Positions 27,783 through 36,226 of a stretch of DNA of 53,896 nucleotides are shown here, piece by piece (position 1 is the stretch's first letter; every line of letters starts with the position of its first letter). Under the pieces are notes generated by a model. That model was not told where the DNA came from. It searched no databases and saw only the letters and a list, made by a program, of their open reading frames with translations. This DNA comes from Verrucomicrobiales bacterium. Its GTDB lineage: Bacteria > Verrucomicrobiota > Verrucomicrobiia > Verrucomicrobiales > DEV007. The stretch spans positions 1-53,896 of the forward strand of contig JARGOZ010000027.1 in NCBI GenBank assembly GCA_029213025.1, read 5' to 3'. The position numbers were made by a program, and so were the translations under genes.

Positions 27783-29315
27783 ATGAACAAAACTTTTCTG
27801 GCAGCCCTGTTTCTTCCTTTGATACTTATCCCGACAGCGTTTTCGTCGGATTCTCCAAATATTATCGTTATATATACAGATGATCAGGGGTTTGGCGATG
27901 CCGGTTGTCTCAATGAAAAGGCGAAATTCAAAACTCCGAATCTGGATCGACTCGCATCGGAGGGAATCGCTTTTACCAACGCCCACAGTTCCGATACAGT
28001 GTGTACCCCGTCGCGGTACGGGCTTCTCACCGGTCGTTACTCGTGGCGAACTTCTTTGAAGAGCGGGGTATATACCGCCGAGCGGCCCTGTCTGATAGCA
28101 GATGGCAGAGTTACGCTGGCTTCGTTATTACGGGACCGGGGTTACGACACGGCGATGGTGGGCAAATGGCACCTGGGGATGGATTTTCCCGGCACAAGCC
28201 ACAAGAACCGCGACTGGACTCAGCCGGTTCTGGATATGCCTTTGGACAAAGGCTTCGACTATTTCTACGGTATTCCGGCTTCCCTGAACTACGGGATTCT
28301 GGCCTGGTTCGAAGGCCGGTACGCAAAAGTTCCGCCGACGCTGTTTACCAACAAAAAACCGAATCAGCGTCATGTGGATTACCGGATCATGCCGCCCTAC
28401 GAAAAGACTCCGGAGGAAACCAAAAAAATTGTCGGCAGGCCAGGCATGGAGGTCGCTCCGGATTTTGTGGACAACATCTGCCTGACCCGGTTTACCGATA
28501 AAGCGATCGAGTGGATTTCGGGTAAAAAAGACAGCGAAAAGCCGTTTTTCGTCTATTTGCCGTACACTTCGCCGCATTATCCGGTCTGTCCGCTACCGGA
28601 ATTTCACGGACAGGGGGAATGTGGTGGCTACGGCGAATTTGTGATCGAAACGGATTACCATGTCGGCCGGATTCTGAAGTTCCTCGAACAAGCCGGCATC
28701 GACGACGATACCATGATCATTTTTTCCAGTGACAATGGTCCGGAAAACTCATGGAAGCAGAGAATTCCGGATTTTTCTCACGACAGCCGGGGTGGATTCA
28801 CCGGCGGAAAGCGCGATATCTATGAAGGCGGACATCGTGTGCCGTTCTTTGTGCGCTGGCCTAAGGGAATCAAAAACCCGGGTCGAAGGTGGGACGGTTT
28901 GGTTGGTCAGGTGGATGTGCTCGCCACGGTTGCGGAAATCACCGGGGCAAAGTTGGCCGATTCTGCCGGGGAAGACAGCCAGAGTTTCGCCTCCGTTTTG
29001 TATTCAGAGAATCCGGAGCATGAGCGCCTGCCTTTAATCAATCACGGGGCGAAAGGGCGTCTTTCTCTCACCGACGGCAACTGGAAGCTGATCGCTCCGC
29101 ACGGAAAATTGAAATGGGAACTCTATGATTTGTCCAAAGACATCAAAGAAGAGAACAATGTGTATGCGGCAAATCCGGATTTGGCTGAGAAATTGACTCA
29201 AAAACTCACCGACATCGTCCGCCAGGGGCGCACCACAGCGGGTGCTCCTCAGCCGAACGATACCGGCTACTGGAAGGATCTGACGTGGATGACTGAGGAG
29301 GAGTATTCCCGCTAA
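27783..29315 (+). CDS. Secreted sulfatase (family S1), CTPSR active site
   Basis: 510 residues from the ATG at 27783, which has GTGAG six bases upstream; an in-frame ATG at 27777 abuts that sequence and is less likely. A signal peptide (MNKTFLAALFLPLILIPTAFS) precedes NIIVIYTDDQGFGDAGC, the first metal-binding Asp pair. The cysteine converted to formylglycine lies in SSDTVCTPSRYGLLTGRYSW near residue 76. MIIFSSDNGPENS near 315 and GGKRDIYEGGHRVPFFVRWP near 340 complete the alkaline-phosphatase-superfamily metal and substrate sites. S1 sulfatases remove sulfate esters from polysaccharides or steroids; PVC bacteria use sets of them on algal or animal sulfated glycans. The end overlaps the convergent sulfatase gene by 4 bp. 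Confidence 0.93.
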   Translation: MNKTFLAALFLPLILIPTAFSSDSPNIIVIYTDDQGFGDAGCLNEKAKFKTPNLDRLASEGIAFTNAHSSDTVCTPSRYGLLTGRYSWRTSLKSGVYTAERPCLIADGRVTLASLLRDRGYDTAMVGKWHLGMDFPGTSHKNRDWTQPVLDMPLDKGFDYFYGIPASLNYGILAWFEGRYAKVPPTLFTNKKPNQRHVDYRIMPPYEKTPEETKKIVGRPGMEVAPDFVDNICLTRFTDKAIEWISGKKDSEKPFFVYLPYTSPHYPVCPLPEFHGQGECGGYGEFVIETDYHVGRILKFLEQAGIDDDTMIIFSSDNGPENSWKQRIPDFSHDSRGGFTGGKRDIYEGGHRVPFFVRWPKGIKNPGRRWDGLVGQVDVLATVAEITGAKLADSAGEDSQSFASVLYSENPEHERLPLINHGAKGRLSLTDGNWKLIAPHGKLKWELYDLSKDIKEENNVYAANPDLAEKLTQKLTDIVRQGRTTAGAPQPNDTGYWKDLTWMTEEEYSR

Positions 29316-30706
29316 TTGGCCGGGATTCTTGCCTCCAGCTGGTCGGCATCACCGTCTGCGGTGTCGGCGAGGTGAGCCTCGATTTTCTTCTGCATTTCGG
29401 CAACAACCTCAGGATGGGTTTTTGCCACATCGTGAGCTTCCGAAATATCCGCGACGAGGTCGTACAGCTCCGGTTTATCCATTTCCACCTGTCTGCCGTA
29501 GTTCACCATCTCCCGTTGTTTGATGTGCAGTTTCCACTTGCCGGAGCGAATCGCGTGCAACTCGGCGCGGGTCCAGTAATGGAATTCCGACCTCGGGCTT
29601 TTTCCAGTGCCTGTCAAAACGGGCGACAGATCGTAACTGTCCATTTTGCGATCAGAAGGGATTTCGGCTCCAGCCAGAGTGGCAAAAGTGTTCATCAAAT
29701 CCATGGTAGAGCCCATTTCTGTGACCATTCCCGGTTTCACGATGCCCGGACCCCAGAATATTGTCGGAACCCGCTGGCCACCCTCGAAAGTGGTGCCTTT
29801 TCCGGCCCGCAGCGGACCGGCCGAACCACCGTGCGTTTTAAAGCTCAGCCACGGACCGTTATCGGAACTGAAAACAACCACTGTATTGTCGGCGATTCCG
29901 GCTTTTTGGACGGCTTCGAGCACCTGGCCTACACTCCAGTCGATTTCTTCGATCACATCTCCATACAGACTGCCCATAGATTTACCGCGGAAGTCGGGAT
30001 GGCAAAAAAGCGGGATATGCGGCAGTGAGTGCGCCAGGTAGAGGAAAAAGGGCTTATCTTTGTTGTTGCCGATATATTCGACGGCCTTTTCCGTGTAGCG
30101 CTTCGTGATGGTGTTTTGATCAGCAGGCTGTTCGATGATTTTTGCCCCGTCCATCAGCGGGACATTGTATTGCTGCGTGTTGGGATACCAGTTGGGATCG
30201 TCGGCCATTTTCCGGTAGTTGTCCGCCCCTTTGATGCGATCCATGTCATTGGAATAGGGAATACCAAAATAGGAATCAAAGCCCTGATTGATCGGCAAAT
30301 ATGGCGGCAGGTGGCCCAGGTGCCATTTGCCGACCGCTGCTGTTGCGTAGTCCTTTTGTTTCAGAACTTCAGCAATGGTGATTTCGGAGGGGGCGAGTCC
30401 ATTGGCTGAGTCGGGAAAGAGAACCACTCTTTTTGCAGAACTCATTCCGTTGCGGATCGGGTAGCGTCCGGTAAGCAGGCCGGCGCGGCTGGGGGTGCAG
30501 ACCGGATCCGCCACGTAGAACTGGGTCCATTTCTGACCTTCGGAAGCCATCCGGTCGAGATTGGGCGTTTTTATGCTCGGGTTTCCAAAGCAGGACAGGT
30601 CGCCATAGCCGAGATCATCACAGAATATGACCACGAAGTTGGGACTTTTGGCGTGGGAAAAGCTGATCGCAAAAACGGCGAAAAAGAGAAGCACTAAAGA
30701 TTTCAT
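29312..30706 (-). CDS. Secreted sulfatase (family S1), CTPSR active site
   Basis: 464 residues. A signal peptide (MKSLVLLFFAVFAISFSHA) is followed by NFVVIFCDDLGYGDLSCFG with the Asp-Asp metal ligands, then FYVADPVCTPSRAGLLTGRYP with the formylglycine cysteine near residue 70. VVVFSSDNGPWLSFKTHGG near 275 and GKGTTFEGGQRVPTIFWGPG near 303 follow. Architecture matches arylsulfatase A-like secreted enzymes, and the length is normal. It is convergent with the preceding sulfatase, sharing 4 bp at the stop codons, so the pair is a tail-to-tail sulfatase module. The glycan target is unknown. Confidence 0.93.
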   Translation of the reverse strand: MKSLVLLFFAVFAISFSHAKSPNFVVIFCDDLGYGDLSCFGNPSIKTPNLDRMASEGQKWTQFYVADPVCTPSRAGLLTGRYPIRNGMSSAKRVVLFPDSANGLAPSEITIAEVLKQKDYATAAVGKWHLGHLPPYLPINQGFDSYFGIPYSNDMDRIKGADNYRKMADDPNWYPNTQQYNVPLMDGAKIIEQPADQNTITKRYTEKAVEYIGNNKDKPFFLYLAHSLPHIPLFCHPDFRGKSMGSLYGDVIEEIDWSVGQVLEAVQKAGIADNTVVVFSSDNGPWLSFKTHGGSAGPLRAGKGTTFEGGQRVPTIFWGPGIVKPGMVTEMGSTMDLMNTFATLAGAEIPSDRKMDSYDLSPVLTGTGKSPRSEFHYWTRAELHAIRSGKWKLHIKQREMVNYGRQVEMDKPELYDLVADISEAHDVAKTHPEVVAEMQKKIEAHLADTADGDADQLEARIPAN

Positions 30707-30748
30707 GGGGGAATCTTGACTGCGGAGAGGGGAAAGCGAGGGGCATTT

Positions 30749-31546
30749 TCAGGGTAACTTCAGTACCGGGCGGAGTCGGGTTGTCGCCTGGTAGAGACCG
30801 GGAATCCTGCTCTGCCTAATTCGAAAAGCCGAACCGTGGTTTCGGGCGCTGCCGCTTTCTTTGATATGCATGCGTAATTCCAGCACGACATCACCGGCTC
30901 GAATCAGATTGATGAATGCGCCAATGGAAGGATCGCGACACCACTGCACCCCGTAGTAGTGAAATTCTTCATTCTTTCCCGTTCCCCGGGTGCGGGCAGC
31001 GATGAATACCGCTTCGGAATGCTTTTCGCGCAGGCGGTCTTCGAGCACTTTGAAGGTCCAGAATCCGACATCCTCACCACGGAATTGAATAAATACCCGT
31101 TGGCCGACTGGATCGATTCGAAACCGGAAACCGTGCGAATTCTCTTTGATTTGCACCGTGGAATACAGAGCGGTACGACCGTTATCATCAACGTAACCGT
31201 ATTTTTGAATCCGTTCGCTGTGTTTCAAATCGTCGATCCAGACCGGTTCTTTGAGGAACAGATTCATCTTTTTATTGCCTCCGGCGTCGAAGTCTTCCTC
31301 CCGGTGCGCTTTCAATTCCATGCCCATAAAGTCACCCAGCGGGGAATTGTTCTCTTCGATTTCCAGAAGCGTTTCCAGGGTATAACCGATCCCGGTTGAG
31401 CCTGACCGAAGGGTGGGCACGAATCCGCGGGCGGAGAGCTGATCAAATTTTTCGAGGAAAATCCTCACCGCCGGACTTTGCTCTTCTCCCCTGGCAAAGG
31501 CGAAGAAAAGACTGAAAGCAATGATGCAGTGGGTGACTTTCTTCAT
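30749..31546 (-). CDS. Secreted MvaI/BcnI-like restriction-endonuclease-fold protein
   Basis: 265 residues. MKKVTHCIIAFSLFFAFARG is a signal peptide, unexpected for this fold. Residues about 30-250 follow the MvaI/BcnI restriction endonuclease family: LRSGSTGIGYTLETLLEIEENN near 46-67, then D72-F-M-G-M-E77-L-K79, which reproduces the D-x4-E-x-K catalytic spacing of MvaI (D50, E55, K57). Later segments (GFWTFKVLEDRLREKHSEAVFIAARTRG; FINLIRAGDVVLELRMHIK) also fit the family. No methyltransferase gene is nearby, so it is not part of a conventional restriction-modification pair. Export would separate it from chromosomal DNA; a periplasmic or extracellular DNase for DNA scavenging or defence is an inference. 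The alternative is a cytoplasmic enzyme with an accidental hydrophobic N-terminus. Confidence 0.8.
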   Translation of the reverse strand: MKKVTHCIIAFSLFFAFARGEEQSPAVRIFLEKFDQLSARGFVPTLRSGSTGIGYTLETLLEIEENNSPLGDFMGMELKAHREEDFDAGGNKKMNLFLKEPVWIDDLKHSERIQKYGYVDDNGRTALYSTVQIKENSHGFRFRIDPVGQRVFIQFRGEDVGFWTFKVLEDRLREKHSEAVFIAARTRGTGKNEEFHYYGVQWCRDPSIGAFINLIRAGDVVLELRMHIKESGSARNHGSAFRIRQSRIPGLYQATTRLRPVLKLP

Positions 31547-31560
31547 TCCGGCACGATGGA

Positions 31561-31595
31561 CAAAAAAAGGCCTGAGATCAAATTGATCTCAGGCC
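31561..31595 (-). terminator. Intrinsic terminator after gap
   Basis: GGCCTGAGATCA and TGATCTCAGGCC form a perfect 12-bp stem around 3 nt; on the minus strand it is followed by seven T residues (31568-31562). It lies 31 bp after the gap stop codon and separates gap from the MvaI-like gene. Confidence 0.93.
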
Positions 31596-31626
31596 GCGAA
31601 ATTCGCTTTTCTGTTAAAGCCGGACT

Positions 31627-32673
<1,047 letters not shown>

Positions 32674-32858
32674 TTACTGCCAAATCTTCAGCTCCACCCA
32701 TTTGGCGGACGCGGGCGCAAGTAAACCCCGACTCGGTGGAGCCGTCAAACTAAAATAAGAGAGACAAAGTGGCGCTTCGGAAACCCGGAATTTTACCGCG
32801 TCAGGTCGTTGCATTTCCTGTCTTATGTGGCGAACAATTTGGGTGTGAGACTAACCTT

Positions 32859-33890
32859 ATGAAACCACCCGTCACTGATCCCGGCAGTATTCTGGCCTTT
32901 CGGGACCGTCAGGTAGCCGTTGAACTTCTGGCCGCAGCCATTGTCCATTTCGATTTTTTTACCTGGCTGGATGGAACCGGCGGGGCATCGAGTACCGACG
33001 TCTGTAAACATTTCGGTTTTCACGAAAGGCCTGTCGATGTCTTGCTGACCCTGTGCCGGTCGCACGGATACATCGAGACCGGTACGGAGGCGATTCACCG
33101 GACGACTCTGCAGGCAAAAGAACATCTTGTCTCAACGTCTCCCTGGTTTTTGGGCCCCTATTATTTGCCGCTGAAGGAAAGTTCGTTTGTAGCCGACTTT
33201 GTCAAAATTCTAAAAACGGGGAAACCGGCCAACTGGCGCTCGGAGGAGGATGGCGCCGACTGGCATGACTCGATGCTGAGCGAAGATTTCGCCCGCGATT
33301 TTACCGCGTTGATGGATTGCCGGGGACTGGCTTTCGGGCAAAATCTCGCGCTAAAACTGGAACCGGAATTAAAAAATTGTTCCCGGGTGCTCGATGTCGG
33401 CGGTGGATCGGGAGTTTACGCGCAGTCGTTTGTTTCCGCTCATCCACACCTCAACGCGGTCGTTCTGGAACAGGCTCCGGTCGACAAGATCGCGCAGAAT
33501 CTCATCAGCGAACGCGGCCTTGCGGACGCCGTGCAGGTTTGCACCGGCGATATGTTTCAGGACCAGTGGCCCGCCGATTGTGATGTCCACCTGCTTTCCA
33601 ATCTTCTCCACGACTGGGATTTCCCGGAGATCGAACAGATTCTGCAGAAATCCGCCGAATCGTTACCAAAAGGAGGAATGCTGGTGATCCATCAGGCGTT
33701 TCTGAATGACGACAAAACCGGTCCGGTCGCTGCCGCCGAGTATTCCACATTGCTGATGCATATCACCCGCGGCCGATGCTACAGCCGGGCCGAACTGGTG
33801 CCGTTTCTGAGACAAGCCGGTTTTCGACCGGAAAGCGCTGGTGACACGCTGGCCAGCCGGGGATATCTCACCGCAATCAGGGAAGGGTGA
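32859..33890 (+). CDS. SAM-dependent O-methyltransferase (acetylserotonin O-methyltransferase-like)
   Basis: 343 residues from the ATG at 32859. An in-frame GTG at 32769 has an AGAGAG upstream and would add 30 residues without family resemblance, so the start is uncertain. An N-terminal winged-helix dimerisation domain (VAVELLAAAIVHFDFFTWLDG; DVCKHFGFHERPVDVLLTLCRSHGYIE) is followed by the class-I methyltransferase domain: CSRVLDVGGGSGVYAQSF near 170-187 binds SAM, with DVHLLSNLLHDWDFPEIEQIL near 245-265 holding the catalytic His region. GGMLVIHQAFLNDDKTGP follows. The family O-methylates small phenolic or polyketide-like molecules. No biosynthetic cluster is evident nearby, so the substrate is unknown. 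Confidence 0.82.
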   Translation: MKPPVTDPGSILAFRDRQVAVELLAAAIVHFDFFTWLDGTGGASSTDVCKHFGFHERPVDVLLTLCRSHGYIETGTEAIHRTTLQAKEHLVSTSPWFLGPYYLPLKESSFVADFVKILKTGKPANWRSEEDGADWHDSMLSEDFARDFTALMDCRGLAFGQNLALKLEPELKNCSRVLDVGGGSGVYAQSFVSAHPHLNAVVLEQAPVDKIAQNLISERGLADAVQVCTGDMFQDQWPADCDVHLLSNLLHDWDFPEIEQILQKSAESLPKGGMLVIHQAFLNDDKTGPVAAAEYSTLLMHITRGRCYSRAELVPFLRQAGFRPESAGDTLASRGYLTAIREG

Positions 33891-33924
33891 TTGACTAAAA
33901 GCCCCGAAAACATATTCTGGCGGA

Positions 33925-35796
33925 ATGCATCGATACATCTCCGCCGTCATTCTCATTTTCGTCGCGTTATCCGCTCAAGTGCGGGCAGATGAAAAGCGTC
34001 CCAATTTTGTATTTATTGTTTCCGAGGACAACTCGCATCACTACCTGAATCATTTTTTTGAAGGCGGAGCCCAAACTCCTGCGATTGAAGCACTTGCCGC
34101 CAACGGGCTGACCTTTGATAACGCCTTTTCCAACTCCCCGGTTTGTTCGGTAGCCAGAACTACACTGGCGACCAGTTGTTACGGCCCGCGGATCGGAACC
34201 CAGTTTCACCGCAAATATAAACAGGCAACGCTACCGGACAACGTGAGGATGTTTCAGCATTACCTCAACGAAGCGGGGTACTACACAAGTAACAATTCGA
34301 AAACCGATTACAATGCCAATCCGGCTACAGGTTGGGATGAATCCTCCAGAAAAGCGGGCTGGAGAAACCGGAAAGATGGAGAACCGTTTTTCCACATGGA
34401 ATCACACGGGCAGTCCCATGAAAGTTCTTTGCACTTCTCGCAGAATACCTTCGAAAACGTCAAGACCGATACCGATCCCGCTGCTGTGAAACTGGCCGAT
34501 TATTTTCCCGACACTCCACTGTTCCGGTATACCCATGCCTACTATCACGACCGGATCAAAGATATCGATGATATAGTCGCGTCGACGGTGAAAAAGCTGG
34601 AGCAGGACGGTGTTTTGGAAGATACATTTGTGTTCTACTTTGGCGATCACGGCGGTGTGCTGCCGCGGGGCAAAGGCTACGTCTACGAGTCGGGCCTTCA
34701 CGTGCCACTGGTGATAAGAATTCCGGAGAATTTCAAACATCTCGTCGACGGCGAGAGGGGAGAGCGAGTGAAGGGATTTGTCAGTTTCATCGACTTCGGT
34801 CCAACCGTGCTGAATCTCGCCGGAGTGGAAGGATCGGACGCAGTCGATGGAGTTCCATTTCTCGGCCAGGGCGTGACCATGGATGAACTCAACAGTAGAG
34901 ATGAGTCATTTGGTTATGCCAACCGTTTTGATGAAAAATACGATTTTATTCGCAGCCTGCGCAAAGGCAAATATCACTACCTGAGATGCTACCAAAACTG
35001 GTTACCGGATGGACTGCAAAACAACTACCGATACAAAATGCTCGCCTATGAAGAATGGCGGTCCTTGTTTCAGGCCGGAAAGCTGAATGAAGCGCAAAGT
35101 CAGTTCTACCTGCCGAAACCGGTAGAGTTGTTATTCGATGTCGAAGCCGATCCTCACGAAGTAAAGAATCTGTCGGAAGACCCGGCCCATGCGGAAAAGC
35201 TGGCAGAGCTGCGGGGGCGTCTCAACGAAAAGGTGAAATCCCTGCCTGATCTGAGTTTCTACCCGGAAAGTTACCTGGTTGCTCATGTATTGGACGACCC
35301 TGTGAAGTTCGGGCAAAGCCATAAAGACGATATTGCCCGCTATGTAGATATAGCAAACCTCGCAACAGGCCAATTTGCCGACGCACAACCGGAAATCGAA
35401 AAGGCGCTGAACTCCGCGGATCCCTTCGACAGATACTGGGGAGCGATGGTGTGCAGCAGCTTCGGGAAACAGGCAGAAGCTTTCGCGCCGGGAGCGAAAG
35501 AACTGCTCAATGACGAAAATGAAGTCGTGCAACTTCGTGCCGCCGAATTTCTCGGCCTAATCAATGAAATCGATCCCGCCAAAACAATTGTCGATTTGGT
35601 AAACCAAACTGACGATTCGGTATTTGCGACCGAGGCCCTGAACTCGCTGGTCTACTTCGTCGATCATCACGATCCGCCTGCAAAGCTGGATATTTCAACC
35701 CTGAAACCCGTTATCGACGGAGCCGACATTCCGAGAAGGATTCCCTACCTGAAAGGCGAACCTTTGTTCAAATCCAAGAAGAAAAAGAAGCAGTGA
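33925..35796 (+). CDS. Secreted sulfatase-family protein with atypical CSVAR active site and helical C-terminal extension
   Basis: 623 residues. A signal peptide (MHRYISAVILIFVALSAQVRA) precedes NFVFIVSEDNSHHYLNHFFEG, where the metal-binding segment reads SEDNS. The putative formylglycine site is SNSPVCSVARTTLATSCYGPR near residues 72-91: Cys is present but the canonical C-x-P/A-x-R has Val at position 3. TFVFYFGDHGGVLPRGKGYVYESGLHVPL near 234-262 supplies the second metal site. VADPHEVKNLSEDPAH near 410 is typical of the heparan-N-sulfatase-like branch. From about 465 to 600 the sequence is Ala/Asp/Glu-rich and helical, resembling HEAT-like repeats (ARYVDIANLATGQFADAQPEIEKAL). It ends in a basic tail KSKKKKKQ. 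Likely a glycan or carbohydrate sulfatase. Confidence 0.85.
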   Translation: MHRYISAVILIFVALSAQVRADEKRPNFVFIVSEDNSHHYLNHFFEGGAQTPAIEALAANGLTFDNAFSNSPVCSVARTTLATSCYGPRIGTQFHRKYKQATLPDNVRMFQHYLNEAGYYTSNNSKTDYNANPATGWDESSRKAGWRNRKDGEPFFHMESHGQSHESSLHFSQNTFENVKTDTDPAAVKLADYFPDTPLFRYTHAYYHDRIKDIDDIVASTVKKLEQDGVLEDTFVFYFGDHGGVLPRGKGYVYESGLHVPLVIRIPENFKHLVDGERGERVKGFVSFIDFGPTVLNLAGVEGSDAVDGVPFLGQGVTMDELNSRDESFGYANRFDEKYDFIRSLRKGKYHYLRCYQNWLPDGLQNNYRYKMLAYEEWRSLFQAGKLNEAQSQFYLPKPVELLFDVEADPHEVKNLSEDPAHAEKLAELRGRLNEKVKSLPDLSFYPESYLVAHVLDDPVKFGQSHKDDIARYVDIANLATGQFADAQPEIEKALNSADPFDRYWGAMVCSSFGKQAEAFAPGAKELLNDENEVVQLRAAEFLGLINEIDPAKTIVDLVNQTDDSVFATEALNSLVYFVDHHDPPAKLDISTLKPVIDGADIPRRIPYLKGEPLFKSKKKKKQ

Positions 35797-36077
35797 ATCA
35801 AACATGTAGAACAGGTTGCCAACCTGTTTTCCAGCCCGACTACGCAACCGGCGCGCGGGGTCGACGCGGCTTTACCCGCAAAGACCTGGAAGCGGTTGAA
35901 CAGCTGGAAGGCAAAATGAAACCGGCGGAAGTGCTGCGCTACCGGATCCGCTACTTCACTGACGGAGCCGCGCTGGGCAGTGCCGCCTTTATTGAAAAAG
36001 TCTTCAAGACCAACCGAGCCAATTTCGGTCGGGACCGCCAGAAAGGTGCGCGTCATATGCGGGGAGCCGAATTATAG
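35793..36077 (+). pseudogene. Remnant of a REP-associated tyrosine transposase (RAYT), C-terminal fragment
   Basis: The frame from about 35870 encodes RKDLEAVEQLEGKMKPAEVL, then RYRIRYFTDGAALGSAAFIEKVF and FGRDRQKGARHMRG, which matches the extreme C-terminus of RAYT/Y1-type transposases (TDGxxLGSxxFV...FGxxRxxGAR). The catalytic HUH domain is absent, so this is a fragment of about 60-70 codons. Upstream codons derive from a palindrome at 35810-35828, not from protein-coding sequence. The open frame overlaps the sulfatase stop by chance. It marks an old insertion or deletion at the border of the CRISPR locus. Recognition rests on the short motif only. Confidence 0.6.
35810..35828. repeat. Perfect palindrome AACAGGTTG-C-CAACCTGTT
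   Basis: Two 9-bp arms around a single C, 13 bp after the sulfatase stop codon and directly before the RAYT remnant. Palindromes of this kind are the usual substrates of RAYT transposases, so the pairing with a RAYT fragment is consistent. It could also act as a bidirectional transcription stop. Confidence 0.6.
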
Positions 36078-36149
36078 TGCGTGGTAACCGTATTGTGAGA
36101 CAAATCTCGAAACCACCGTTTTCACAGACTGTTTCGGAGATGCGAAAGA

Positions 36150-36191
36150 TCAGGTGACGCGAATTCAAGGAATTCAAGAATTGGCACCTGA
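36150..36191. repeat. Imperfect inverted repeat at the trailer end of the CRISPR array
   Basis: TCAGGTG (36150-36156) and CACCTGA (36185-36191) are exact inverse complements 28 bp apart, enclosing GAATTC-containing direct repeats. It lies 35 bp before the array's last repeat and may be a hairpin that ends the leftward pre-crRNA transcript, or debris of a mobile element. The remaining bases between 36078 and 36226 hold no gene that I can see. Confidence 0.35.
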
Positions 36192-36226
36192 CCCTTTTAC
36201 AATCTTTTAGTTTGCGTAATCACAAT

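Noticed and set aside
27594..27986. A 130-codon minus-strand frame upstream of the PhoB-type gene
   Set aside because: It runs through the 22-bp tandem repeats and the start of the sulfatase gene, has no motif and is best explained as chance.
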